Below are positions 1 through 7,748 of a stretch of DNA of 64,000 nt, one piece after another; position 1 is the stretch's first letter, and each line of letters begins with the position of its first letter. The stretch is from the NCBI GenBank assembly GCA_016192145.1, contig JACPUT010000017.1, positions 62,001 to 126,000 on the forward strand, written 5' to 3'. The notes beneath the pieces were generated by a model. It did not search any database and was not told the origin of the DNA. It was given only the letters and a program-made list of their open reading frames with translations. This DNA is from Acidobacteriota bacterium (GTDB lineage Bacteria; Acidobacteriota; Holophagae; Holophagales; Holophagaceae). A program made the position numbers and the translations under genes.

Positions 1-194
1 GAACAGCCGATGCCGGAGTACTTGCCGACCTTGTGGGCCTCGATGTTCATTTCCCAGGCGGCGTTGATCAGCTGCGCGGTGATGGAATCGTGGCCGCAGC
101 CGGCGCACAGGGTGGACTTGCCACCCACGTACTCCTGCTTGGTGAGGCCGATCTTGTTGATGGGAGCGGTAGGGGCGGGGGTCGCGGTCGTCAT
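1..194 (-). CDS. korB: 2-oxoacid:ferredoxin oxidoreductase beta subunit (partial, N-terminal part only)
   Basis: Reverse-strand gene running off the left edge; about the first 64 residues are visible. It starts at ATG 194, 14 nt after the stop of the alpha-subunit gene, the usual korA-korB order. The visible part contains TLCAGCGHDSIT and ends in KYSGIGCS, both characteristic of the thiamine-pyrophosphate-binding beta subunit of KorAB/PorAB-type enzymes. With the alpha subunit it should interconvert a 2-oxoacid and an acyl-CoA with ferredoxin as electron carrier. The substrate (2-oxoglutarate or pyruvate) cannot be fixed from this fragment. Confidence 0.88.
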   Translation of the reverse strand, partial: MTTATPAPTAPINKIGLTKQEYVGGKSTLCAGCGHDSITAQLINAAWEMNIEAHKVGKYSGIGC

Positions 195-208
195 CTCAAA
201 CTCCTCGC

Positions 209-2011
209 TTACTTGCCAGACTTTTCGAAGGCGTTGATCTGATCCACCACGGTCTTGGCATCGAGGGCCAAGCCGTCGTAGTGGAGGACGGATTTGAACT
301 TGGTGGCGGCTTCGGGGTAGAACTCCTTCAGCAGCGCGGCCATCTGGGCGTCGCGGTTCTGCTCCACCACGTAGATGACCTTTTTCTCCTGGATGAAGGT
401 GTCCACTTCGGCGGTGAAGGGCAGGGCGCGCAGGCGCAGGTAATCGGTCTTCAGGCCGGCCTGGGCCAAAAGGTCCTGGGCTTCGATCACCGCGGGATCG
501 CTGGAGCCGAAGGCGAGGACGCCCTTGTCGGAACCGAGGTTCCGGGAGAGGGGCTTGGGCACGTAGGACTTGGCGACCTCGTACTTCTTGCGGAGGCGAT
601 CCACGAGGGCGACATAATCCTCGGGCTTCTCGGAGTACTGGGCGTAGCCGTTGTGGCCGGAGCCGCGGGTAAAGTAGGCGCCCTTGCCACCGGGGGTGCC
701 GGGCAGGGTACGGAAGGGGATGCCGTCGCCGTCCACGTCCTTGTAGCGGCCCCAATCCTTGACCTCGTTCAGTTCCTTCTCGCCCAGCACCTTGCCGCGG
801 TCGTAGGGCTTGGTGGGGTAGGGGAAGGGATCGCTGGCCCAGTTCTGCATGCCCAGATCGAGGTCGGTGACGACGAAGATCGGGGTCTGGAAGCGCTCGG
901 CCAGGTTGAAGGCCTCGGAGGAGAACTCGAAGCACTCCTGCATAGTGCCGGGGTAGAGGTTGATGTGGAGGGTGTCACCGTGGCTGCACTTGGCGCAGAT
1001 CTCGATGTCGCCCTGCATGGTGCGGGTGGGCAGGCCGGTGGAGGGGCCCGTGCGCGCCACGTTGAAGAACACGCCGGGGATCTCGGTGAAGTAGCCGAGG
1101 CCGATGAACTCGCTCATGAGGGAGATGCCGGGGCCCGAGGTGGTGGTCATGGAGCGGGCACCGGCCCAGCCCGCGCCGAACACGGCGCCGGCGGAGGCGA
1201 GCTCGTCTTCCATCTGGACGACGGCGTAGGTGGCCTTGCCGTCCTTGTCGTGCCGGTACTCCTCAAGGTAGTCGATGAGGGTCTCGGAGAGGCTGGAGGC
1301 GGGGGTGATGGGGTACCAGGCCAGCACTTCGACCCCGGCGAACAGGGCGCCCAGGGCGCAGGCCGCGTTGCCATCGAGGATGATCTTCCCGGCGGTCTTG
1401 TTGTCACGGGCGACTTTGATCCCCGTCTGGTTGAGGCCGCTCTCCTTCGCCCAGGCGTGGCCGGCTTCGACGGCGCCCTGGTTGATCTCGATGGCCTTCT
1501 GCTTGCCCTTGAGCTGCTTGGTGATGGACTTCTTGGTCTCTTCGAGATCGATGTCGAGCATGAACGCGGCGACGCCCACGTAGATCATGTTCTTCACGAG
1601 CTTGTGGAGCTTGGGCTCGGGGCAGCAGGCCGTGACGATCTTCTGGAAGGGCACGGGGATGAAGGTGAGGTCGCTGCGCAGGGCATCGAGCTTCAAGGGC
1701 TCGTCATAGATCACGAGGCAGCCGGCGTCGGCCTTGGCGATGTCTTCCTTCGCCGTCTCGGGATTCATGAGGATCAACAGCTCGTTGCCGGCCTTTCGGG
1801 CCACGTAGCCGTCCTTGTTGGCGCGGATGGTGAACCACGTGGGCAAACCCGCGATGTTGGAGGGGAAGAGGTTCTTGCCACTCACGGGAACGCCCATCTG
1901 GAAGATGGAACGCATGAGGACGGTGTTGGCCGTCTGCGACCCGGAACCATTTACGGTGGCCACCTGGATCGAGAAATCATTGATCTTCGTGGCCGCAAGC
2001 GCGGTGGACAT
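209..2011 (-). CDS. korA: 2-oxoacid:acceptor oxidoreductase subunit alpha (gamma-alpha fusion)
   Basis: A 600-residue protein of the KorA type, in which the gamma domain (about residues 1-190) is fused ahead of the alpha/pyrimidine-binding domain (about 225-600). The alpha part carries the YPITPASSLSE motif (family consensus YPITPSS) and the TSGPGISLMSEFIGLGYFTE region. I place the start at ATG 2011 because a good ribosome site (AAGGAG) precedes it; an in-frame ATG 45 nt upstream lacks one. KorAB couples 2-oxoacid oxidation, or the reverse carboxylation, to ferredoxin, as in anaerobic or reductive TCA metabolism. It forms a two-gene unit with korB. Whether it prefers 2-oxoglutarate or pyruvate is not decided here. 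Confidence 0.9.
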   Translation of the reverse strand: MSTALAATKINDFSIQVATVNGSGSQTANTVLMRSIFQMGVPVSGKNLFPSNIAGLPTWFTIRANKDGYVARKAGNELLILMNPETAKEDIAKADAGCLVIYDEPLKLDALRSDLTFIPVPFQKIVTACCPEPKLHKLVKNMIYVGVAAFMLDIDLEETKKSITKQLKGKQKAIEINQGAVEAGHAWAKESGLNQTGIKVARDNKTAGKIILDGNAACALGALFAGVEVLAWYPITPASSLSETLIDYLEEYRHDKDGKATYAVVQMEDELASAGAVFGAGWAGARSMTTTSGPGISLMSEFIGLGYFTEIPGVFFNVARTGPSTGLPTRTMQGDIEICAKCSHGDTLHINLYPGTMQECFEFSSEAFNLAERFQTPIFVVTDLDLGMQNWASDPFPYPTKPYDRGKVLGEKELNEVKDWGRYKDVDGDGIPFRTLPGTPGGKGAYFTRGSGHNGYAQYSEKPEDYVALVDRLRKKYEVAKSYVPKPLSRNLGSDKGVLAFGSSDPAVIEAQDLLAQAGLKTDYLRLRALPFTAEVDTFIQEKKVIYVVEQNRDAQMAALLKEFYPEAATKFKSVLHYDGLALDAKTVVDQINAFEKSGK

Positions 2012-2180
2012 GGGGCTCCTTCCCTTCTCAAGCGGCGGAACGGGAAATCCCGCCACACATGGACATGGCCACCCAGTATGCCAGAGCGAATCCGGAGCGG
2101 CCGAACCCTAATTTCGGACTAAGCAGGACAAGTGTTGATCTTGGTTACAAGCCGGGCGAAAAAAAGCGTAAAAAAAGGGA

Positions 2181-2209
2181 TTGACGCATGCCTGGGCGAA
2201 TCGTAGCTT
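2181..2209 (+). promoter_or_regulatory. Candidate sigma70 promoter of lexA, apparently giving a leaderless mRNA
   Basis: TTGACG (2181-2186), a 17-nt spacer and TAGCTT (2204-2209) make a good vegetative promoter. Transcription would begin at about 2216-2217, exactly at the lexA ATG, and no Shine-Dalgarno sequence precedes that ATG. A short inverted pair CAAG-N7-CTTG (2129-2143) lies further upstream and could be part of an operator, but I cannot recognise a LexA box with confidence. Confidence 0.45.
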
Positions 2210-2216
2210 TGAGCCC

Positions 2217-2876
2217 ATGAAAGCCCATGACCTGACCAAACGCCAGAAGGCGGTGATCGCCTTCATCGCTGATTTCCTGGAGGCGGAGGGGCGCAGCCCC
2301 ACCCTCACGGAAGTGGCCAAGGGCGTGGGGTCCAGCGCCGTGAGTACGATCCACAAGCACGTGCAGCACCTCATCGAGAAGGGATTGCTCGAGCGGAGCC
2401 ATGGCAAGGGCAACAACCTCGTGGTGGCCAAGGCCTGGGCCACGACCGGCGGCCAGGCCGCCGCGCCCAAGGCGGAACCCCCCGCCCAAGCTGGGGCCCG
2501 CCTGATCCCCTTCTGCGGCGATGTGGCCGCGGGCGCGCCGCTGATCCCCGAGACCCGGGCCCTGCCCATCGAAGTGCCCAACAGCATCCACCGCAACCGC
2601 GACGAGATCTTCGTCCTGCGTGTCCGAGGTGAATCCATGGTGGAGGACGCCATCCTGGATGGTGACCTGGTGGTGCTGCAGCGCCGCGGTGAATACCGCA
2701 ACGGGGACCGCATCGTGGCCCTCATCGATGGTGAGGAGGCCACTCTCAAGGAGTACCGGAAGGACCCCAAAGGCGTCTGGCTCGTGCCCCACAATCCGGA
2801 GCTGAAGCCGTTGCTCTACTCCGCGGACCGGATCCAGATCCAGGGGCTCGTCATCGGCATCATGCGCAGCTGCTGA
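2217..2876 (+). CDS. lexA: LexA repressor, SOS regulator and self-cleaving serine protease
   Basis: A 219-residue LexA. The N-terminal winged helix (about 1-65) contains SPTLTEVAKGVG and HKHVQHLIEKGLL. After an Ala/Pro-rich linker comes the cleavage site Ala105-Gly106 (VAAGAP), then catalytic Ser140 (VRGESMVED) and Lys178 (EATLKEY). The Ser-to-Lys spacing matches the family. It should repress DNA-repair genes and autocleave on RecA filaments. The linker is longer than in E. coli LexA. ATG 2217 is chosen because the conserved N-terminus begins there; an upstream TTG at 2181 is the promoter -35 element. It stands alone between two reverse-strand genes. Confidence 0.93.
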   Translation: MKAHDLTKRQKAVIAFIADFLEAEGRSPTLTEVAKGVGSSAVSTIHKHVQHLIEKGLLERSHGKGNNLVVAKAWATTGGQAAAPKAEPPAQAGARLIPFCGDVAAGAPLIPETRALPIEVPNSIHRNRDEIFVLRVRGESMVEDAILDGDLVVLQRRGEYRNGDRIVALIDGEEATLKEYRKDPKGVWLVPHNPELKPLLYSADRIQIQGLVIGIMRSC

Positions 2877-2882
2877 TCCGCA

Positions 2883-2904
2883 GCCGGCCTCAGGTGAGGT
2901 CGGC
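2883..2904. terminator. 22-bp palindrome between convergent lexA and dehydrogenase gene
   Basis: GCCGGCCTCA and TGAGGTCGGC form arms matching at 9 of 10 positions around a 2-nt centre, overlapping the stop codon of the reverse-strand gene. The location between convergent genes suits a bidirectional terminator, but there is no T-run, so the role is inferred. Confidence 0.35.
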
Positions 2905-3930
2905 CCTGATCGCGGCGCCCATCTCCTGGGTGGATAGGTTGCCGCCGAGGTCGCGCGTGGCTGCGCCACCTTGGAGGGCCTTGGCCACGGCCTGATCAAC
3001 CCGCTCTGCTTCTGCCGACCAGCCCAGGTGCCCGAATAGGAGACCGAGGGAGAGGATCGCGCCGGTGGGATTGGCCTGATCCCTGCCGACGAGGTCGGGC
3101 GCGGAGCCATGCACGGGCTCGGCGAGGGCGTGGCAGCGGAAGGGGCGATGGGGGGCGTAGCTGAGGCTGGGGGCCATTCCCATGCCGCCCATGAAGGCTG
3201 CCGTGAGGTCGCTGATCAGATCGCCCAGGTAATTGTCGGCGGCGATGACGCCGAAGGGGGTGGGGTCTTGAACGAGGGCGCAGAGCAGGGCATCGGCATG
3301 CATCCCGCGGGCTGCGACCTCCGGGTGCTTCGCCTTCAAAACCTCAAAGCGCGCCACCCAAAGGCCATGGCCGAACTTCAGCACGTTGGCTTTATGGGCG
3401 AGGGTGAGGGGGGCACCGAGCGTCTCGGCCCGCCGGAACGCTTCGTTGAGCAACCGGTCCACGGCGGCCTCGGTGTGGATGGCGAGGTCCACGGCGTGGC
3501 CTCCTTCCCGTGTGCCCTGCAGGCAATAGAGGCCTTCCGTGTTCTCCCGGAACACCTCCAGCCGCTGGGCCTCCACGGATCGATCCCGCAAGGGGCTGTG
3601 GGAAGCAAGGAAGGGGGTGCAGGGGCGCCAGTTCACGGCCAGCTGCAGGTCCTGCCGGAGCCTGAGGAGGATGCCCTCCGCATGCCGGCCATCGGGGATC
3701 CGGGGATCGCCGACGGCGCCGAAGATCACCGCGTCGAAGCCATCCCGAAGACGGGAAAAGGTGGCATCCGAGAGTGTCTCGCCCGTTGCGAGATAATGAT
3801 CGGCCCCTTGGGGGAAGTGCTCCCATGCCAGCTTCCGGCCCCGATTCCGGGCCCACTCCAGCAGCGGGAGGGCTTCCGCCAGTACCTCCGGCCCCACCCC
3901 ATCCCCGGGGATCACCGCCAAGCGGGTCAT
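2890..3930 (-). CDS. Isocitrate/isopropylmalate dehydrogenase family protein
   Basis: A 346-residue NAD(P)-dependent decarboxylating dehydrogenase. The N-terminus LAVIPGDGVGPEV is the family signature. Also present are RLRQDLQLAVNWRP (substrate arginine loop), VFRENTEGLY, the Lys region AHKANVLKFGHG, the metal-binding DNYLGDLISDL segment, EPVHGSAPDLVG and the C-terminal TRDLGG. The substrate could be 3-isopropylmalate, isocitrate, tartrate or a related malate; the motifs do not separate these and no leucine genes lie nearby. Start at ATG 3930 gives the family-typical N-terminus; in-frame ATGs at 3954 and 3972 are alternatives with equally weak ribosome sites. Confidence 0.8.
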   Translation of the reverse strand: MTRLAVIPGDGVGPEVLAEALPLLEWARNRGRKLAWEHFPQGADHYLATGETLSDATFSRLRDGFDAVIFGAVGDPRIPDGRHAEGILLRLRQDLQLAVNWRPCTPFLASHSPLRDRSVEAQRLEVFRENTEGLYCLQGTREGGHAVDLAIHTEAAVDRLLNEAFRRAETLGAPLTLAHKANVLKFGHGLWVARFEVLKAKHPEVAARGMHADALLCALVQDPTPFGVIAADNYLGDLISDLTAAFMGGMGMAPSLSYAPHRPFRCHALAEPVHGSAPDLVGRDQANPTGAILSLGLLFGHLGWSAEAERVDQAVAKALQGGAATRDLGGNLSTQEMGAAIRADLT

Positions 3931-3996
3931 GTCCACGATACCTGGTGCACTCATGAGGTCCGACTCTGACATACTCGCCCCGAATCGAGGTGTGAC

Positions 3997-4506
3997 ATGA
4001 GGAAGGGAGTCGCAGTCATGGGGATCCTGAGCTTGCTGGGTCTGAACGCATCCGCCAGCGATCTGACCGTGGGGACCAAGGCGCCGGCCTTCGAGGCCCA
4101 GGATCAGAACGGCAAGACGGTGAAGCTCTCCGATTTCGCAGGGAAGCAGAACGTCGTCCTCTATTTCTATCCCAAGGACGATACCCCGGGCTGCACCAAG
4201 GAGGCCTGCAGTCTGAGGGATGGTCACGGCGCGATCCTGGCCACGGGTTCCGTGGTGCTCGGGGTCAGCGGAGACGACGTGAAGAGCAAGAAGGCCTTCG
4301 CGGAGAAGTACCACCTTCCCTTCAGCATCCTTGCGGATCCGGAAAAGAAGATCTTGGAGGCCTATGGCGTGAAGATGGCCCTCATCGGTCTCGCACGCAG
4401 GGTCACCTTCATCATCGACAAGACGGGTACCATCCGTCACATCGTGACCGAGGTGAACACCGCCGCCGCGGACAAGCAGGTGCTGGAACTGCTGAAGTCG
4501 CTCTAG
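3997..4506 (+). CDS. Exported peroxiredoxin, PrxQ/Bcp type
   Basis: A 169-residue thiol peroxidase. YPKDDTPGCTKEACSLRD carries the peroxidatic Cys66, with Cys71 five residues later as resolving cysteine, the classic PrxQ/Bcp arrangement. Unlike cytosolic Bcp it begins with a hydrophobic signal-like stretch (about residues 1-20, ending ASASD), so it probably works in the periplasm reducing hydroperoxides. A GAGGTG ribosome site precedes ATG 3997. It is divergent from the dehydrogenase gene with at most 66 bp between the starts, so its promoter must be compact. No dedicated reductase is adjacent. Confidence 0.88.
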   Translation: MRKGVAVMGILSLLGLNASASDLTVGTKAPAFEAQDQNGKTVKLSDFAGKQNVVLYFYPKDDTPGCTKEACSLRDGHGAILATGSVVLGVSGDDVKSKKAFAEKYHLPFSILADPEKKILEAYGVKMALIGLARRVTFIIDKTGTIRHIVTEVNTAAADKQVLELLKSL

Positions 4507-4590
4507 GAACGCCTCCAAGTAACCCATGGGGTTCCCCTTCCTTGCGGGGTGGGACCCTGGCTAGACTGGAAGCCCTCCCGAGGTCCAGGA

Positions 4591-5874
4591 ATGGTGTTTT
4601 TTAACCACGCCACGCGTCAGATGACAGCCAAGATCGTTTACTACGGTCCGGGCCTGTGTGGGAAAACGACCAACCTCAACACCATCTATGGGAAGACCTC
4701 CAAGCAGGCCCGCGGTGAGATGGTGAGCCTCAACACCGAGACGGACCGCACCCTGTTCTTCGACCTGCTGCCCATGGACGTGGGCACCGTGGGTGGTTTC
4801 AAGACGAAGCTCCAGCTCTATACGGTGCCCGGCCAGGTCTTCTACAACAGCACCCGCAAGCTCGTGCTCAAGGGCGTGGATGGCATCGTGTTCGTGGTGG
4901 ATAGCCAGACGGCCATGTCGGACGCCTGCAAGGACAGCTTCCTCAACCTCCAGGAGAACCTGAAGGAGCTTGGGCTGGAGCTGAAGGACATTCCCATCGT
5001 CTTCCAGTGGAACAAGCGCGATCTCAAGAACGTCGTGCCCGTCGAGGAACTCGAAGCCCACTTCAATTCGATGAACCTTCCCAGCTTCCAGTCGGTGGCC
5101 TCGGATGGCGCGGGGGTCTTCGAGACCCTGAGGGGCATCACGCGACTCGTGCTCGGGCACATCAAGACCCACGTGCTCGGCGAAGGCGCCGCGCCCGCGG
5201 CCAAGCCGGCTCCCGTTGCCGCCGCCGCTTCCGGTGCCGAAGCGTTGAACCTCTCGGATCTTCCCGCGGTTTCCGATCTGCTGGAGCTGAACACGAGCGT
5301 GGTGGAAGCCGCCATGGAAGCGGCCCCCGATGAACTCACCGACACGGGCCTGAACATCGAAGCGCCGGAATTGCCCGAGCACCCCTCCGCGCTCGGCTCG
5401 GAACCCCTTCCTGATACGGAGGATGCCGATTCCCTCTTGGGGGAGGCGCCCGTGTTCGATGAGCCTGCCCAGGCAACCCCGGAGTTCGACGAATCCCTCG
5501 TGGAAGCTCCCGCCTTCGATGCGCCGGCTGCGCCCGAGCTCGAGCCCGAGCCCGTGCAGGTGCAGGCCCCTCCCGCGGTGGAACCGCCCCACCCACCCGT
5601 GCCGACCATGATCATCCCCAAGGCCACGGCGAAGCCCAAGATCCCCACCATGGACAAGGGCGCCATCGACAGCCTGATGGGGGAACTCACGCAGGTGGGC
5701 CGACTCGGAGCCCCTTCGGTGCTGCGGCTGGATGTGCCCGATATCGAGGGGGATGTGGAAGTCGTGGTGCAGGTGATGAAGGCCGGCCAAGTCATCGCCG
5801 AGCAGCGCCAGGTGCGCCCCGCGCCGCGAAAGGGCATCACCTCGAAGCTCTCGGTGGAGCTCAAGCGCAGCTGA
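4591..5874 (+). CDS. MglA-like Ras-family GTPase with a long C-terminal extension
   Basis: A 427-residue protein. Residues 1-195 are an MglA-type small GTPase: P-loop GPGLCGKTTN (19-28), switch-II TVPGQ (78-82, lacking the usual Asp as in MglA), YNSTRKLVLKGVDGIVFVVD, and the guanine-specificity motif NKRD (141-144). MglA directs polarity of motility and of polar machinery. Typical MglA ends near residue 195; here about 230 residues follow, an acidic Pro/Ala/Glu-rich linker (about 200-345) and a compact C-terminal segment (about 350-427, LRLDVPDIEGDVEVVVQV) that reads as beta-rich. No MglB roadblock partner is adjacent. Its stop overlaps the start of the next gene by 1 nt. ATG 4591 is used because the conserved N-terminus MVFFNHATRQ begins there. 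Confidence 0.87.
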   Translation: MVFFNHATRQMTAKIVYYGPGLCGKTTNLNTIYGKTSKQARGEMVSLNTETDRTLFFDLLPMDVGTVGGFKTKLQLYTVPGQVFYNSTRKLVLKGVDGIVFVVDSQTAMSDACKDSFLNLQENLKELGLELKDIPIVFQWNKRDLKNVVPVEELEAHFNSMNLPSFQSVASDGAGVFETLRGITRLVLGHIKTHVLGEGAAPAAKPAPVAAAASGAEALNLSDLPAVSDLLELNTSVVEAAMEAAPDELTDTGLNIEAPELPEHPSALGSEPLPDTEDADSLLGEAPVFDEPAQATPEFDESLVEAPAFDAPAAPELEPEPVQVQAPPAVEPPHPPVPTMIIPKATAKPKIPTMDKGAIDSLMGELTQVGRLGAPSVLRLDVPDIEGDVEVVVQVMKAGQVIAEQRQVRPAPRKGITSKLSVELKRS

Positions 5875-6455
5875 TGCTCCGGCCCTCGCAGTGCTTCCTC
5901 ACCGTGCTCCTGGGCGTGGGCGCCCTGTCCGCGCAAGCTCCGGCCTGGTGGACCCGGCTGCAGGCCCGGCCCAGCCTGGAGGCCGCTTTCGCGCAGGAGG
6001 GGGAGAGCGCCGTCTTCGGGAAGGTGAGCCGCGAAGGCACCCTGCGTCTCGCACCGGGGGGCCGACTCCGGGTGGCCTACACCCGCGGCCTGCTCATCCT
6101 CTGCGATGGCAAGCGGCTCATCCAGTTCGACCCCGACACCCGCAGCGCCCAGCGCCTGGATCTGAAACGGGCCCTCGCGGAAGTTCCCCTGCTGACCGTC
6201 CTGATGGATCCCCGGGAGGTGGAGCGGCATTTCCGCATCGCCTTCCAGGGGGAGCGGGTGACCCTGACCCCCAAGGAACCCGGAATGCCCACCCTGGAAG
6301 CGGAGGGCAGGGGGGGCTGGCCCGAGCGCTTCCAGTGGACGGATGCCACGGGAGCCCGTCAGGTCCTGCGCCTCAAGGCCCCGCGCGCTTCCAAGGAGGA
6401 TGCCGCGAGCTTCACGTTCGTCCCGCCCCCGGGCACCCGGTGGGCCGAGAACTGA
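5874..6455 (+). CDS. LolA-like outer-membrane lipoprotein carrier protein
   Basis: A 193-residue protein with a signal peptide (about 1-20, cleavage after LSAQA). The order of motifs fits the LolA fold: GTLRLAPGGRLRVAYTRGLLILCDGKRLIQFDPDT, then LLTVLMDP and a C-terminal Phe-rich FTFVPPPGTRW. LolA shuttles lipoproteins through the periplasm from LolCDE to the outer membrane. It overlaps the MglA-like gene by 1 nt, so the two are translationally coupled, an unusual pairing. A DUF2092 or other LolA-superfamily carrier is possible; sequence similarity to canonical LolA is modest. Confidence 0.7.
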   Translation: MLRPSQCFLTVLLGVGALSAQAPAWWTRLQARPSLEAAFAQEGESAVFGKVSREGTLRLAPGGRLRVAYTRGLLILCDGKRLIQFDPDTRSAQRLDLKRALAEVPLLTVLMDPREVERHFRIAFQGERVTLTPKEPGMPTLEAEGRGGWPERFQWTDATGARQVLRLKAPRASKEDAASFTFVPPPGTRWAEN

Positions 6456-6465
6456 TAGGCAGGCT

Positions 6466-6590
6466 GTAGGCTGGAGACTTCAGACTGGAGGCTTGAAATC
6501 GCGGTGCGACGTAGCTCCGCGATGGGTCCGACTCCGGCCGCAAGAAACGCTTTGGCCGTCACCTCCTCTGGCCTCCAGCCTCCGGCCTAC
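6466..6590. repeat. Nested inverted-repeat island between convergent genes (GGCTGGA word family)
   Basis: Outer arms GTAGGCTGGAG...GACTGGAGGC (6466-6492) and the complementary GCCTCCAGCCTCCGGCCTAC (6571-6590) enclose a perfect 7-bp inner pair ATCGCGG (6498-6504) / CCGCGAT (6517-6523). The outer arms are made of the 7-nt word GGCTGGA/GACTGGA, the same word as in the island at 44045-44234. The right arm overlaps the stop codon of the small mutase gene. Confidence 0.7.
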
Positions 6591-6994
6591 GCTCTGCCCT
6601 TCGCCGCCGCCTTGCGGATGAACTCCACCACATCATCGGTGCTGGTGCCGGGCTGGAAGATCTCCTGGATGCCGGCGGCCTTGAGGCCAGGGATGTCGGC
6701 GTCGGGGATGATGCCGCCCGCGAACACCGGCACGTCATCCGCGCCCTGTTCCTTCAGGAGGCGGAGGATTTCGGGAAAGATCTGATTGTGGGCGCCACTG
6801 AGGATGGAGAGCCCGAGCACGTCCGCGTCCTCCTGCACCACGGCCGCCACGATCTGGGCGGGCGTCTGGCGGAGGCCGGTGTAGATCACCTCCATTCCGG
6901 CATCACGCAGGGCCCGGGCGATCACCTTCGCCCCCCGGTCGTGCCCATCGAGGCCGGGCTTGGCGATGACCACGCGGATGGGGGCTTGGGACAT
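6587..6994 (-). CDS. Methylmalonyl-CoA mutase small (cobalamin-binding) subunit
   Basis: A 135-residue B12-binding domain. [15 protein letters not shown] contains the DxHxxG motif whose His is the lower axial cobalt ligand; LSILSGAH and FAGGIIPD are the conserved Ser-x-Leu and Gly-Gly loops contacting the nucleotide tail. It corresponds to the C-terminal domain of methylmalonyl-CoA mutase as a separate polypeptide. The catalytic subunit that would complete it is at 41168-42823 on the other strand. The enzyme interconverts succinyl-CoA and R-methylmalonyl-CoA in propionate metabolism. A different acyl-CoA mutase (isobutyryl type) could also use it. Confidence 0.88.
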   Translation of the reverse strand: MSQAPIRVVIAKPGLDGHDRGAKVIARALRDAGMEVIYTGLRQTPAQIVAAVVQEDADVLGLSILSGAHNQIFPEILRLLKEQGADDVPVFAGGIIPDADIPGLKAAGIQEIFQPGTSTDDVVEFIRKAAAKGRA

Positions 6995-7024
6995 GGGAAC
7001 TCTCCAACAACCTTCTAGTTTGCC

Positions 7025-7711
7025 TCAATTGCCGAAGGGCCGCTTCTCGAAGACGTCGCTGATGCGCTGGCCATCCCAGCGGTAGCAGAGGAAGCGCACA
7101 TGGCGGCAGTGGCTCAGGCCCTTGGGAGACCAGGCCGCGAGGCACTCGCCCCCGGCCAGGCGCACGCTGTCATAGGCCACCCCCCTCACGCCTTCACCCC
7201 TCAGGCGGGCGGCGAGGGTCTGGGACGCGGCGTAAGAATCCGGATCGTAGACCTGCGGCAGCTTTTGTCCGCGGAGATCCTGGTAGGTCCCCTTGGCCCG
7301 CAGGGAGAGCACCCGCAGGTCCAGGTCCAGGGGCTCCAGGCCGCCGTTCCGGCAGAAGGCCTCCTGGTGGAAGCGGGTCTCGGCGATGGCGACGTCCATC
7401 GTGCGGCCCGCGTAGAGGGCGCCGAAGGCGGCGGTGGAGAAGCGGCCGGGCCGGGGGTGGGTGAAGGGGGCCATGAGAAAAGAGGCCCCGGGGCCGTGCA
7501 CCCGATCTTCGATCCGAACCTGGGCCAGATCCCCCACTTCGTCGAGGAACCGTGGATTGGTCAGGGCCTCCAGGGCCGCGAGGGCCTCCCAATCCGCGGG
7601 GTCCGCCAGCTCCTCGAAGAGGTTCACGGCGGGGAAGCGGGTTGAGATGATGCGCCAGGCCTGCCACTTGAGGTCTAGAAGCGTGTCCAAGTGACTCAAC
7701 GTGGCCCCCAT
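7025..7711 (-). CDS. RES-domain toxin (NAD+-degrading type) of a RES/Xre toxin-antitoxin pair
   Basis: A RES-domain protein of about 228 residues. WRIISTRFPAVN supplies the conserved Arg, AIAETRFHQEAF the Glu, and VAYDSVR the Ser of the family's R-E-S signature. Characterised members (e.g. MbcT) destroy NAD+. It lies immediately downstream of the antitoxin gene. The start is uncertain: ATG 7711, an in-frame GTG 15 nt upstream just after AGGAGC, and a TTG downstream are all possible, and all fall in or beside a perfect 12-bp inverted repeat (7680-7729). Confidence 0.82.
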   Translation of the reverse strand: MGATLSHLDTLLDLKWQAWRIISTRFPAVNLFEELADPADWEALAALEALTNPRFLDEVGDLAQVRIEDRVHGPGASFLMAPFTHPRPGRFSTAAFGALYAGRTMDVAIAETRFHQEAFCRNGGLEPLDLDLRVLSLRAKGTYQDLRGQKLPQVYDPDSYAASQTLAARLRGEGVRGVAYDSVRLAGGECLAAWSPKGLSHCRHVRFLCYRWDGQRISDVFEKRPFGN

Positions 7712-7729
7712 GGGTTGCTTGGACACGCT
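7680..7729. promoter_or_regulatory. Perfect 12-bp inverted repeat straddling the toxin start codon
   Basis: AGCGTGTCCAAG arms (7680-7691 and 7718-7729) flank a 26-nt loop that contains the ATG of the RES toxin. In the mRNA this would put the start codon in the loop of a stable hairpin whose first arm adjoins the AGGAG ribosome site. It could limit toxin translation, or as DNA be an internal operator for the antitoxin. The role is inferred; the repeat itself is directly visible. Confidence 0.6.
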
Positions 7730-7748
7730 CCTAAAGCGGGCGGGCCGC

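Noticed and set aside
281-2122. A 600-codon open frame on the strand opposite korA
   Set aside because: Its frame is a composition shadow: low-complexity Gly/Val/Leu/Ala-rich translation, no domain, and korA on the other strand is fully explained by conserved motifs. Similar long antisense frames opposite ftsI (12407-14446), the mutase gene (41054-43000) and the helical-repeat gene (50713-52701) were rejected for the same reason.
2101-2180. A LexA-box upstream of lexA
   Set aside because: Short inverted words are present, but none matches a known LexA consensus well enough, and the consensus for this lineage is not known to me.
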